From CAYFRC01 sp050946115 (GTDB lineage: Bacteria; Bacillota; Clostridia; Christensenellales; Aristaeellaceae): 64,000 bases of DNA. The position numbers were made by a program, and so were the translations under genes. Positions 40,444 to 48,894 of this stretch are shown one piece after another. Each line of letters opens with the position of its first letter. The stretch's first letter is position 1. The notes under the pieces were generated by a model that saw only the letters and a list, made by a program, of their open reading frames with translations, searched no databases and was not told the DNA's origin. The DNA lies in assembly GCA_050946115.1 (NCBI GenBank), contig JBMNUF010000002.1, positions 139,622-203,621 on the forward strand. The letters run 5' to 3'.

Positions 40444-42036
40444 TTAGTACGCTTCCACGTTCAGCGTGCGGCAGTTGATCTCCGTGAGTTCCGCAAGGCC
40501 GTAGCTCTCCAGCTGTGCGCAGTACGCCGCCCAAGAGTCGTCGTTCAGCTCCGTTTCGCCGGATACGAACTGGGCGATCATGCTCTTCACATAGCTGTTG
40601 ATGTCCGTGGTCAGGATGGATGAACGCGCGACATCCGCCTCGTTCGTCGCCCAGACCTTAACAAAGGTGTCGTTCAGGTACGGCTCGTAGAGCGCGTCGC
40701 ACATATCGTTGTAGCTGGGCTCCACCTCGTCCTTGCCGAACGGGAGCACCTTCGCGTCGTGATACCAGCGTGGCAGGGACTGCGTGAAGAGATAGCCCCA
40801 GCTGTTGGCGGTTTCAAATTCCTCCGTCCACTCGCTCTTGTCGAGCTCGCGATACAGGCCCACGTCCAGCTTCTCAATGCTGACGCCGAGAAGACCCGAC
40901 TGAGACTGCACGGAGTTCTCCTCTTCGAAGAGGTTGTCGAACCAGCGCAGGATGATGGCCTTCTTGGTGTCGTCGCAGTTGTCGGTCACCGCCATCTGCG
41001 TGCGGAACAGGGTCACGCCGTAGGAATTGCGGTGGAACAGCGGCGCGTCGCAGCCCTTGAGCACCGGCAGCGGCTGGAACTGGGTCTCGCCGTACTGCTC
41101 ATATTCGGGGGTATTCTTTTCGTAATTGGGGATGAAGTCGCCCGGGCCATACGCGATGGATACGCCGTACAGGTCCTGGTTGCCCTTCGCCTTCCACGTC
41201 TCGAGGTCGTGCGTGAAGATCTCCGGGTCGATCAGGTTGTTGGCGTACAGGTCCGCGAAGAACTCCAGCATCTGCCTGTAAGCATCGGTGTTCGCGCTGA
41301 AAGAGAGCTTTCCGTCCACCAGCGCGAAGTACGGATAGTCCGTGTTGCCGACGGCATCCACGCCATACCAGCCCGCGCACATGCCGAGGTTCAGGTTGTT
41401 GGGGTCGCCCGAGAAGGGGATCTCGTCGTCCGCAATGCCGTTGCCGTTGGCATCGTTGTCGCGGAACGCGATGAGCACTTCCTTGAGCTCTTCCGGCGTG
41501 GTGGGCATCGCAAGCCCGAGGTTGTCCAGCCAGCGCTGGTTGATATACGGCTTAAAGGTGACCAGCGGCTCACTTACGACGTAGGGGACGGAATAGATAT
41601 GCCCGTCCGGCAGCGTCATGGAATCGCGCACGCCCGGAATCTCGAGCACCTGCTTGATCATCGGGCAGTATGCTTCGATCGCATCTTCCAGCGGCAGGAA
41701 GGTGCCCTCGCCCATGCCCAGATCGAGGATGTCCTTCGTCCCCAAAAGCCAGCCCGCGATGACGTCCGGATAGTCGCCCGTGGAGAGGGCGATATTCATC
41801 TTCTCAAGTGCGGCCTGATAGGGGTAAAGGTCCAGGTCCACATGTACGTTGGTCTGCGCCTCGAGCATGTCGTAGATGAGCGCATGGTCTTCCACGGTGT
41901 AGCTGTCGTCCACCATCAGGGAGAAGGTGTACTTTTCGTCGGTAATCGGCAGTCCCTCGGGGTTGAACGCGTCGGCAAACGCCGTAACGCTCCCGAGAAG
42001 CAATGCGAAAACCAGGATCAGCGCCAGTTTCTTCAT
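40444..42036 (-). CDS. sugar ABC importer extracellular binding protein (family 1)
   Basis: The 530-aa binding protein has a signal peptide MKKLALILVFALLLGSVTAF with cleavage TAFA|DAF and no lipobox Cys. Mature regions such as EAQTNVHVDLDLYPYQAALE and LSTGDYPDVIAGW are typical of LplA-like oligosaccharide binders. Third gene of the operon (permease, permease, binding protein), with a full AAGGAGG site. It is controlled with the permeases from the AT-rich region upstream of 43965, next to an AraC-family regulator. Confidence 0.9.
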   Translation of the reverse strand: MKKLALILVFALLLGSVTAFADAFNPEGLPITDEKYTFSLMVDDSYTVEDHALIYDMLEAQTNVHVDLDLYPYQAALEKMNIALSTGDYPDVIAGWLLGTKDILDLGMGEGTFLPLEDAIEAYCPMIKQVLEIPGVRDSMTLPDGHIYSVPYVVSEPLVTFKPYINQRWLDNLGLAMPTTPEELKEVLIAFRDNDANGNGIADDEIPFSGDPNNLNLGMCAGWYGVDAVGNTDYPYFALVDGKLSFSANTDAYRQMLEFFADLYANNLIDPEIFTHDLETWKAKGNQDLYGVSIAYGPGDFIPNYEKNTPEYEQYGETQFQPLPVLKGCDAPLFHRNSYGVTLFRTQMAVTDNCDDTKKAIILRWFDNLFEEENSVQSQSGLLGVSIEKLDVGLYRELDKSEWTEEFETANSWGYLFTQSLPRWYHDAKVLPFGKDEVEPSYNDMCDALYEPYLNDTFVKVWATNEADVARSSILTTDINSYVKSMIAQFVSGETELNDDSWAAYCAQLESYGLAELTEINCRTLNVEAY

Positions 42037-42060
42037 TAGGAAACCCTCCTTATTGTTCTA

Positions 42061-42081
42061 TAGCAACGCCGTGCGGCGCTA
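42061..42081 (-). other. intercistronic hairpin between permease and binding-protein genes
   Basis: TAGC-aac-GCCG (42061-42071) can pair with CGGC-GCTA (42074-42081), an eight-pair stem with a three-base bulge and a two-base gap at the tip. There is no U tract. It occupies the same place, just before the binding-protein gene, as the hairpin at 5693-5718. Confidence 0.4.
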
Positions 42082-42090
42082 CTTTCGCAA

Positions 42091-42999
42091 TTATCCCTTG
42101 ACAGAGCCGATCATTACGCCCTTGACGAAGTGCTTCTGCACAAAGGGGTAGATGATCAGAACCGGTACCGAGGAAACGATGATCAGGGAGAACTTCATCA
42201 TTTCCTTGAGCGCCTCCAGGCGCTCCTTTTCGCGAAGCTCTTCTTCCGTATAGGCGGTCTTCGTCATGCTGATGCTGTTTTGCAGCAGGATGTTGCGCAG
42301 CTCCAGCTGCAGGGGCCATTTTTCCCTGTCGTTGATGTAGATCAGCGCGCTGAAATAGCTGTTCCAGTGCCCCACGCCGTAATACAGGAACAGGATCGCC
42401 GTGATCGCGCCCGAAAGCGGCAGCGCGATGTACACGAAGAATCGGGTGTTCCCGCAGCCGTCGAGCTTTGCCGCCTCCATCAGTTCCTGCGGAATGTTCG
42501 TGATGAAGAACGTCCGTCCGACGATCATGTTATATACGCCCAAAGCCCCCGGAATCACCAGCGCCCACATCGTATTGAGCAGCCCCGTGTTCCTGACGAC
42601 GAGGTAGGTGGGAATCATGCCGCCGCCGATGAACATGGTGATCAGGTAGAAGAACGTGATGGGCTTGCGCAGCACGAAGTCCTTCCGGCTGAGTGCGTAG
42701 GAAGTCGGCAGCGTCACCGCGAGGTTGATCGAGACGCCGACCGCCGTATACAGCAGCGAATTCAAGAAACCGCGCACGATGGTGTCCGATTCGAACACTT
42801 TCGAGTATCCGTCCAGCGTAAAGCCGATGGGGAAAAACGTCACATGCCCCGATGCGACCGCTATGGGATCGGAGAAAGAAGATATGACGACGAAATAGAG
42901 CGGGTAGGCGACGACCAGAAACAGGATCGTCAGTAAGATAAATATTACTGCGTCAAAAATGACGTCGCCCCTGCATCGTCCGATTTTGCGATTATCCAT
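42091..42999 (-). CDS. sugar ABC importer permease, LplC type
   Basis: The 302-aa permease has six helices (first one IFILLTILFLVVAYPLYFVV), the EAA loop ELMEAAKLDGCGNTRFFVYI and the family-typical end KGVMIGSVKG. It pairs with the product of 43012-43965, 12 bases upstream in the operon. A charged insertion (TAYTEEELREKERLEALKE) precedes the last helix. Confidence 0.9.
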   Translation of the reverse strand: MDNRKIGRCRGDVIFDAVIFILLTILFLVVAYPLYFVVISSFSDPIAVASGHVTFFPIGFTLDGYSKVFESDTIVRGFLNSLLYTAVGVSINLAVTLPTSYALSRKDFVLRKPITFFYLITMFIGGGMIPTYLVVRNTGLLNTMWALVIPGALGVYNMIVGRTFFITNIPQELMEAAKLDGCGNTRFFVYIALPLSGAITAILFLYYGVGHWNSYFSALIYINDREKWPLQLELRNILLQNSISMTKTAYTEEELREKERLEALKEMMKFSLIIVSSVPVLIIYPFVQKHFVKGVMIGSVKG

Positions 43000-43011
43000 G
43001 TTGTCGCCCCC

Positions 43012-43965
43012 TTACCAAAGACTGTATTCCGAGAGTTGACCGGTGATCGCGTTGACCGTGAGCAGAAGGATCGAGTTGACCACCGCGTTGAACAGGTTTA
43101 TCGCCGTCGAGAAGGAAAGGTCGCGGTTCACAAGGCCGACCTTGTACACATAGGTGGAGATGATCTCGCTCACGCCGATGTTGAGGTCGTTTTGCAGCGC
43201 GTATGCCTTTTCAAAGCCGACGGATAGGATAGAGCCGCAGTTCAAAATCAGAAGCATCGTTATGGTTGGAAACAGAAACGGCAGGTCGATGTGGAGCACT
43301 CGCTGGAATTTCGTCGCGCCGTCCACAAGCGCCGCCTCGTGGAATTCGGGGCTGACGCCCGAGAGCGCGGCGAAGTAAATGACGGAAGACCAGCCCATGC
43401 CCTGCCATACGCCCGACCACACGTAGATGTGGCGCCACATATAGCTCTTGCCCATGAAGTTGATGCTCTCGTGCCCGAGCATGCGGATGACGGTGTTCAC
43501 CACGCCGACTCTGGGCGACAGGAACAAGATCAACATACCGCACATGACGACCGTCGAGATAAAGTGCGGCGCGTAGGTTACCGCCTGAATCACCTTGCGA
43601 TATCTTTTGTGCCGGAACGAATTGAGCATCAGCGCCAGCAGCACCGCCATGGGAAACGACGCTGCGAGGCTGTACACGCTCAAGATCAGCGTGTTGCTGA
43701 TGGTCGTCCACGCGTTGGCGGAGCGGAAAAAACGCTCAAAGTTCGCCAGTCCCACCCAATCGCTGCCCCAAATGCCCTTCTTCAACTTGTAGTTGCGGAA
43801 GGCAATCTGGATGCCGTAGATCGGGATATAGTGGTATATCGTTGTGATGATTATGCCCGGCAGGCAGAAGAAAAGAAGATCCCAGTTGCCGCGCATTTTG
43901 GCAAAAAAGCCGTGCTTTTCACCTCTCACAACCGCTTTTCCGTCGGTCAAGGTCATTCCCTCCAT
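43012..43965 (-). CDS. sugar ABC importer permease, LplB type
   Basis: The 317-aa permease begins with a cytoplasmic, charged segment, then the helix WDLLFFCLPGIIITTIYHYI and five more, with the EAA loop EFHEAALVDGATKFQRVLHI. First gene of the second sugar importer operon. It is divergent from an AraC-family regulator gene, which is the likely activator. The ribosome binding site is weak (CACGGAGA about four bases upstream). Confidence 0.9.
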   Translation of the reverse strand: MEGMTLTDGKAVVRGEKHGFFAKMRGNWDLLFFCLPGIIITTIYHYIPIYGIQIAFRNYKLKKGIWGSDWVGLANFERFFRSANAWTTISNTLILSVYSLAASFPMAVLLALMLNSFRHKRYRKVIQAVTYAPHFISTVVMCGMLILFLSPRVGVVNTVIRMLGHESINFMGKSYMWRHIYVWSGVWQGMGWSSVIYFAALSGVSPEFHEAALVDGATKFQRVLHIDLPFLFPTITMLLILNCGSILSVGFEKAYALQNDLNIGVSEIISTYVYKVGLVNRDLSFSTAINLFNAVVNSILLLTVNAITGQLSEYSLW

Positions 43966-44141
43966 TCTCCGTGTGTTAATTTTTTCGGTTCGCGGGGATA
44001 CGTGTAGAAAAATCCTTTCTGTTATTATATACTATTAGTATACTTTATCATTATATACTTTGTACAGAATAATGAAAAGACATTATTTTGTCCAATATTG
44101 ACACAATGTTGCCATAAGGGCCCCGAAAGGAGGGATTCCCC
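43966..44141. promoter_or_regulatory. AT-rich divergent control region between importer operon and AraC gene
   Basis: This 176-base region is markedly AT-rich. It contains two perfect inverted repeats: TATACTA-T-TAGTATA (44028-44042) and AATAATG-aaaaga-CATTATT (44068-44087). A near-palindrome, TGTCCAATATTGACA (44089-44103), follows. Minus-strand TATAAT hexamers occur at 44029-44024 and 44055-44050, but neither has a good -35, as expected for an activator-dependent promoter. Confidence 0.6.
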
Positions 44142-45005
44142 GTGCGAAAAAGCAGCGCACTGTACGAGTCGCCGGTATACGATGATCCGTCGTTTCCCAT
44201 TGTTTTCCATCGCGACGCGATGAACGAAAAGCGCCCGAGCGTATACGCCAACTGGCACAAGGGCATTGAGGTATTGTATTGCGTGTCGGGGAGCGGGCAG
44301 CTTCTCGTGAACGCGGAGACGATCCCCTTTGCCGCCGGCGACATCCTCGCGATCGATTCCAACGCGCTGCACTCCCTGTCTGCGACGGGCAGGTGCGATT
44401 ATTACTGCATGATCGTCGAGCCGGAAGCGCTGGCTCGATACGGCCTGCCGACGGAGAAGAGCATCTCCTCCCGCGTCGAAAGGCCCGATCTCGCCTTTCT
44501 GTATCAGACCATCATCGCGGAGATGGAGGCGCAAAGGCCGTTTTACAAGTGCGCGGTCATGGGCTTCGTGCTGTGCCTGTTTGCGGAACTGTACAGAATG
44601 CGCGTCTCGGCGGAGAAAGACGCCGCCTCGCACATCTCTACCGCCGCGTATGAGGGGCTCTTGCAGGCCCTCTCCTACATCCGGACGCACTTTCGGGAGA
44701 AGATCTCCATCGACACCCTGTGCAGAAACGTAGGCATGAGCAAGTACTATTTTTGCCGTACATTCAAGCGATATACCGGCTTTTCGCCCATCCGCTATAT
44801 CAACACCCTGAAATGCAACCATGCGCGCAAGCTTTTGATATCGGGCGTCGCGAACGTCTCCGAAGCCGCGCTCGCCGTGGGCATCGAAAACCTGTCTTAT
44901 TTCTCCCGCCTGTATCGAAACATCATCGGGTCGAGCCCGTCTGACGATGCGCTGTTCAAGGAGCGCAGGCGCAAAGCCGCCGACAGACTGTTTTCGGAAA
45001 AATGA
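44142..45005 (+). CDS. AraC-family transcriptional regulator with cupin sensor domain
   Basis: The 287-aa regulator has an N-terminal cupin-type sugar-sensing domain (residues 20-130; WHKGIEVLYCVSGSGQLLVN) and a C-terminal double helix-turn-helix (ISIDTLCRNVGMSKYYFCRT and VSEAALAVGIENLSYFSRLY). The start is GTG, eight bases after AAAGGAGGG. Its divergent position suggests that it activates the importer operon at 40444-43965 in response to the imported sugar. Confidence 0.9.
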   Translation: MRKSSALYESPVYDDPSFPIVFHRDAMNEKRPSVYANWHKGIEVLYCVSGSGQLLVNAETIPFAAGDILAIDSNALHSLSATGRCDYYCMIVEPEALARYGLPTEKSISSRVERPDLAFLYQTIIAEMEAQRPFYKCAVMGFVLCLFAELYRMRVSAEKDAASHISTAAYEGLLQALSYIRTHFREKISIDTLCRNVGMSKYYFCRTFKRYTGFSPIRYINTLKCNHARKLLISGVANVSEAALAVGIENLSYFSRLYRNIIGSSPSDDALFKERRRKAADRLFSEK

Positions 45006-45024
45006 CCCCGCACCGTATAGATGC

Positions 45025-45057
45025 AAAAAAGAGCCCGCTGTTCAGGCTCTTTTTTTG
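45025..45057. terminator. bidirectional terminator between the AraC gene and the Opp operon
   Basis: AGAGCC (45030-45035) pairs with GGCTCT (45045-45050). A run of As (45025-45030) precedes and a run of Ts (45051-45057) follows, so it works on both strands for the two convergent units. Confidence 0.8.
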
Positions 45058-45078
45058 TTACGCCGAACGAACCATCCG

Positions 45079-46536
45079 TCAGCCTGCGATTCGGATCGGA
45101 ACCAGAATCGGGGTGGGCCGTCCCGCACAGAGCACCTGCAACACCAGATGGTTCGCCGCTTCGACCCTTTCGCCCGCGTAGATCGTAAATCTCGCGGACG
45201 CCGCCTGCGTAAACGTGGAGTGCAGCGCGGGCGTGAAGAGGTTTTTCGCGCAGTCCACGCTCCAACCCTCGGGCGCCATGAAGGAGAGGCGATAGCGCTT
45301 CTGCTCCGGCATGGTATGCGCGCGAATCACGATCTCGCCGCAAACCGTGCCGTTCGGCTCGACCGCGGGTTTGTCGTCGAAATTGACGATGACATCCGCA
45401 TAGATGCCTTCGATGCTGTAGGAATACTGCTTGCGCGATGCGAGCGTTTCCACAAATTTGCGGCCGTAAAAGTCCTCCGCCTTGACGGACGAGAAATCGT
45501 TCGCATCGCCGATGGCAAGTTTCACGGTGCCGTTCATCACATCGTCGTTATTGGGGCGCAGGGTGCTCGGCAACAGGCTCATCACGCAATCGGTCAATTC
45601 CGTGCAGGTCTTCGGGAACCGTCCGTGTCCGTTGGTGATGCAGATGGACTTGATCTCGTCTCCGATATAGGCGCGCCAATCCTCGGGGATGACCGCCATG
45701 CCGCCCATGATGCCCAGAAGCGCGCCGACCGTGGCACCCGTGCAGTCGGTGTCGTCGCCGCAGTTCACGGCGATGAGGATGGACTGCTTGAAATCGCATT
45801 CGGCATAGAGGATGCCCAGTACGCAGAACGCGACGTTCGCGGGCGCCTGGAACCAGCCGAGGTCGCGACTGTCTTCGACGACCATCTCACGGCATTCCTT
45901 CCACGAAACGCCGTCCGCATGCGCCTTCATGACCAGCCGAACCGCGCGCGCGACGCGGCAGTCCTCGGGAATCTTGCTGAGCCCGATCTGAAGCAGCGCA
46001 TCGAAATCGTCAATGATGTATGCGGCACTTTCCATCGCCGCCACGAAGATCGCGGCATAGGTGCCCTCGCCAAAGCCGTGGTCCACACTGGCATCCTCAT
46101 ATGCCAAGCGAATCGCCTTCTCCGGCATTCCGGGGTACAGGCTCGCCCAAATCTCGGTGCGGATCCACGCGCCGTTGGAGTGCTTCCATTCCTCGTTGTT
46201 GATTTCGCCGGACATGGGCGGCAGCACGCCGTCGCGCATGTTCGCCTTGCACACGCCGTATTCGTTCCAGTGCGGCGTGATCCACGACACCCAGTATTCG
46301 CCCAAAATCTTGCTGTTGATCGCGTCCGCGCCGAGCTCGTTCACGGCGCGCAGCCATACAAGCTGCAGGTCCAAATCGTCGTTGGGCAGGGGCTCGCCGG
46401 GTTTGGAATTGAAGCCCTTTACGTCCTGCACCTCGCGCTTGCCCTCGTACGGCGTACCGATCGTGCCGCCGATGTTCTTGCCGAGCCAGCAGGCGTAAAT
46501 GCGGTCCCTGAGATAGTCTTTACCGAACCGAATCAT
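45079..46536 (-). CDS. ADP-ribosylglycohydrolase-family protein
   Basis: The 485-aa protein has the DraG/ARH fold signatures: CWLGKNIGGTIGTPYEG at the N-terminus, the first metal site NDDLDLQ (residues 52-58) and the second metal site CGDDTDCTGATVGALLG (259-275). About 120 extra C-terminal residues (from about 365) form a beta-rich domain not found in basic ARHs. The family hydrolyses N- or O-ribosyl bonds. As the last gene of an Opp-type importer operon it probably acts on an imported small glycoside or nucleoside rather than on proteins (inference). ATG at 46536 is six bases from GGAGG; the ATG at 46542 touches it. Confidence 0.82.
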   Translation of the reverse strand: MIRFGKDYLRDRIYACWLGKNIGGTIGTPYEGKREVQDVKGFNSKPGEPLPNDDLDLQLVWLRAVNELGADAINSKILGEYWVSWITPHWNEYGVCKANMRDGVLPPMSGEINNEEWKHSNGAWIRTEIWASLYPGMPEKAIRLAYEDASVDHGFGEGTYAAIFVAAMESAAYIIDDFDALLQIGLSKIPEDCRVARAVRLVMKAHADGVSWKECREMVVEDSRDLGWFQAPANVAFCVLGILYAECDFKQSILIAVNCGDDTDCTGATVGALLGIMGGMAVIPEDWRAYIGDEIKSICITNGHGRFPKTCTELTDCVMSLLPSTLRPNNDDVMNGTVKLAIGDANDFSSVKAEDFYGRKFVETLASRKQYSYSIEGIYADVIVNFDDKPAVEPNGTVCGEIVIRAHTMPEQKRYRLSFMAPEGWSVDCAKNLFTPALHSTFTQAASARFTIYAGERVEAANHLVLQVLCAGRPTPILVPIRIAG

Positions 46537-46581
46537 ATGCATCCTCCCCCTTGTTCTGCGGCTTTGGCCGCGATTGTTCGA

Positions 46582-47790
46582 TTATAGATACGGGTCCGCC
46601 GCGTCCCTGAGTCCGTCGCCGACGAAATTGAACGCCATGACCGTGATGATGACGAAAACTCCGGGAATCAGCGTCCACGGATACAGCGCAACGTTTCGGA
46701 ACTTCTGCGCGTCCGCCAAAAGCACGCCCCACGAAACCGCCGGCGCGCGCAGGCCGAGCCCGAGGAACGACAGCGACGTTTCGCCGAGGATCATGCCCGG
46801 GATGGACAGCGACAGGGAAGCTATCAAATGGCTTGTGAACATGGGCACCATGTGCTTCCAGATGATGCGGAAGTTGCTCGCGCCGGATACGCGCGCCGCG
46901 CGCACGAAATCCTCATTTTTCAGCGACAAGAATTTGCTGCGCACCGTGCGGGCAAGGCCGGGCCAACCGAGCAGGGAGAGAATGAGCGTGATGCAGAAGT
47001 AGGTGCGCGTCACGGGCCAGTTGGAGGGCACCGCCGCCGCAAGCGACATCCACAGCGGGATGGTCGGAAGCGAAATGGTAAAATCGATGATGCGCTGGAT
47101 GACGACATCCGTCGCGCCGCCGAGGTAGCCCGAAAGACCGCCCAGCAGCAACCCCAACACGAACGACAGCATCACGCCGACCAACCCGACCGTGCAGGAG
47201 ATCTGCGCGCCGCACATGGTGCGGGAGAACAGGTCGCGCCCCGCCTGATCGGTGCCGAAGAGGAAGATGCCGTAGACGCCGCCGTCTTCATCGGTCGTCT
47301 TGTGGAGGCCGAACAGGTGCATATCGCAGTCGAACAGGCCCATAAGCTTATAGGGCGTACCCCTTACAAACAGGCTCACGTATTCCTTCTTTTCGAGGTT
47401 CTCCTCGTACATCGGCAGGAAGGTGACGGGGTCGTAGGAAGGCACCAATTCGTACACGAAGGGGCGGAGGGAGAAATTGCCCTCCGAATCGATCCAGTGC
47501 ATGCCCTTGGGCGCCATATTGGTCAGGCCGGGGTTGTATTCGTTTTTGCCGTATGGCGCGATGAAATCCGCAAACATCGCCATCAGATAAATCAGAATCA
47601 GGAAGATGAAGCCAACGACCGCCAGGCGATTGCGCTTGAATCGCATGACCGTCAGCTTGAACTGGGAGGCGACGTAAATCTCATCCACCTTGCGCTCGCT
47701 CTGCGTCTTGTAGGCGGCTCTGCGGCGCCTCATCTCGCGGCGGCTGACTTTCTGCAGACCTTTGATCTCTTCGTCGAATTCCTTCCGCAT
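46582..47790 (-). CDS. peptide/oligosaccharide ABC importer permease, OppC/DppC type
   Basis: The 402-aa permease is longer than typical OppC (about 300). A charged N-terminal tail of about 55 residues precedes the first helix (LAVVGFIFLILIYLMAMFAD), and a periplasm-side insertion of about 100 residues lies before FLFGTDQAGRDLFSR. The EAA loop is FVRAARVSGASNFRIIWKHM. Such long forms occur in importers that take up oligosaccharides. ATG at 47790 is eight bases after GGGGG; the GTG at 47799 touches it. It pairs with OppB at 47804. Confidence 0.88.
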   Translation of the reverse strand: MRKEFDEEIKGLQKVSRREMRRRRAAYKTQSERKVDEIYVASQFKLTVMRFKRNRLAVVGFIFLILIYLMAMFADFIAPYGKNEYNPGLTNMAPKGMHWIDSEGNFSLRPFVYELVPSYDPVTFLPMYEENLEKKEYVSLFVRGTPYKLMGLFDCDMHLFGLHKTTDEDGGVYGIFLFGTDQAGRDLFSRTMCGAQISCTVGLVGVMLSFVLGLLLGGLSGYLGGATDVVIQRIIDFTISLPTIPLWMSLAAAVPSNWPVTRTYFCITLILSLLGWPGLARTVRSKFLSLKNEDFVRAARVSGASNFRIIWKHMVPMFTSHLIASLSLSIPGMILGETSLSFLGLGLRAPAVSWGVLLADAQKFRNVALYPWTLIPGVFVIITVMAFNFVGDGLRDAADPYL

Positions 47791-47803
47791 TCGGTCCACC
47801 CCC

Positions 47804-48790
47804 TTACATCGAGCTGCGGATGCGCGGATCCGTCACAGCCAACAGGATATCGGAAATCAGCGTGCCTATCATCGCCAAAACGCCCATCAGGAAAACGATC
47901 GAGCCCGCGAGGTACATATCCTGGTTTTGCAGCGCGTTAATCAGCAGCGGCCCGATCGTCGGCAGGTTCAGCACCTGCGACAGGATGGTCTGACCCGAGA
48001 TCAGCCCGGGCAGCAGCCAGCCGACCGTGGAGATGAACGGAATCAGCGCGATGCGCACGGGGTACTTGATCAAAAGCTTCATATGGCTGACGCCCTTGGC
48101 TTTCGCGGTCTTGACGTAGGGCTTGGAGAGCTCCTCCATCAGGTTTGCGCGGAAGGTTTTGAAAAGGCCCGCCGTGCCTGTGACCGCGATGACCAACAGC
48201 GGAATCCAAACGTGGTTGAGCATATCCTTGAACTTCGCCATAGACCACGGCTGCATCGCAAATTCATCGCTGAACAGGCCGCCGGCGTATTTGTGCGTCG
48301 CCAAAAAATACGCATACATTATCATGATCGCCAACAGAAATTCCGGAACCGATATGCCGAAAAAACTGATGCCGGTAAACGCATAGTCACCCAAGCTGTA
48401 TTTGTGTGTGGCGGAATAAAAGCCCATGGGAAACGCGAGCAGCCAAATGATGATGACGCTCACGAGCGAAAGGATTACCGTCGCCGCAAGGCGCGAGGCA
48501 ATCAGTAGATTGACGGGGCGCTTGTAGACAAAGGAATAACCCATGTCCCCCTGCAGCAGGTTCCCCATCCAGCGCAGGTACTGCACGTACATCGGCTGGT
48601 CAAAGCCGTAGCGCGCTTCCAGGGAGGCGATGTAGTCCTCCGTAACCTCCATGCCGGTGGAACGGAGCTGGTTGATATAGGTGGACAGATAGTCTCCCGG
48701 CGGGAGCTGTATGATGATAAACACGACAATCGACAGCACCAGCAGCAGCGGAATCATAACCAAGAACCGTTTGACTATGTATTGCAGCAT
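47804..48790 (-). CDS. peptide/oligosaccharide ABC importer permease, OppB/DppB type
   Basis: The 328-aa permease starts MLQYIVKRFLVMIPLLLVLS with the usual DppB first helix, has FDQPMYVQYLRWMGNLLQGD and the EAA loop YVKTAKAKGVSHMKLLIKYP. The ribosome binding site is AGGAGGG. It lies after the binding-protein gene, separated by a strong hairpin at 48840-48871. Confidence 0.9.
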   Translation of the reverse strand: MLQYIVKRFLVMIPLLLVLSIVVFIIIQLPPGDYLSTYINQLRSTGMEVTEDYIASLEARYGFDQPMYVQYLRWMGNLLQGDMGYSFVYKRPVNLLIASRLAATVILSLVSVIIIWLLAFPMGFYSATHKYSLGDYAFTGISFFGISVPEFLLAIMIMYAYFLATHKYAGGLFSDEFAMQPWSMAKFKDMLNHVWIPLLVIAVTGTAGLFKTFRANLMEELSKPYVKTAKAKGVSHMKLLIKYPVRIALIPFISTVGWLLPGLISGQTILSQVLNLPTIGPLLINALQNQDMYLAGSIVFLMGVLAMIGTLISDILLAVTDPRIRSSM

Positions 48791-48839
48791 TCGCGTACCC
48801 TCCTGATTCCGATGCTCGGATGCATCTCACTCGTTGAGG

Positions 48840-48871
48840 TTTCCGGAATGCCCCTCGGGGCATTCCGGAAA
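48840..48871 (-). other. 15-bp perfect hairpin between binding-protein and OppB genes
   Basis: TTTCCGGAATGCCCC (48840-48854) pairs with GGGGCATTCCGGAAA (48857-48871) around a two-base gap. On the coding strand no U run follows, so it is not a standard terminator. The position, after a binding-protein gene and before permease genes, is where many operons carry a stem that blocks 3' exonucleases and raises the binding-protein share. Confidence 0.75.
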
Positions 48872-48894
48872 AGGTTCGCTTTTCTTACGCTCGG

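Noticed and set aside
39260..40534. 424-residue form of the truncated CNNM protein starting at 40534
   Set aside because: The first 80 codons run antisense-like through the neighbouring binding-protein gene end and terminator; the membrane domain starts at 40294.
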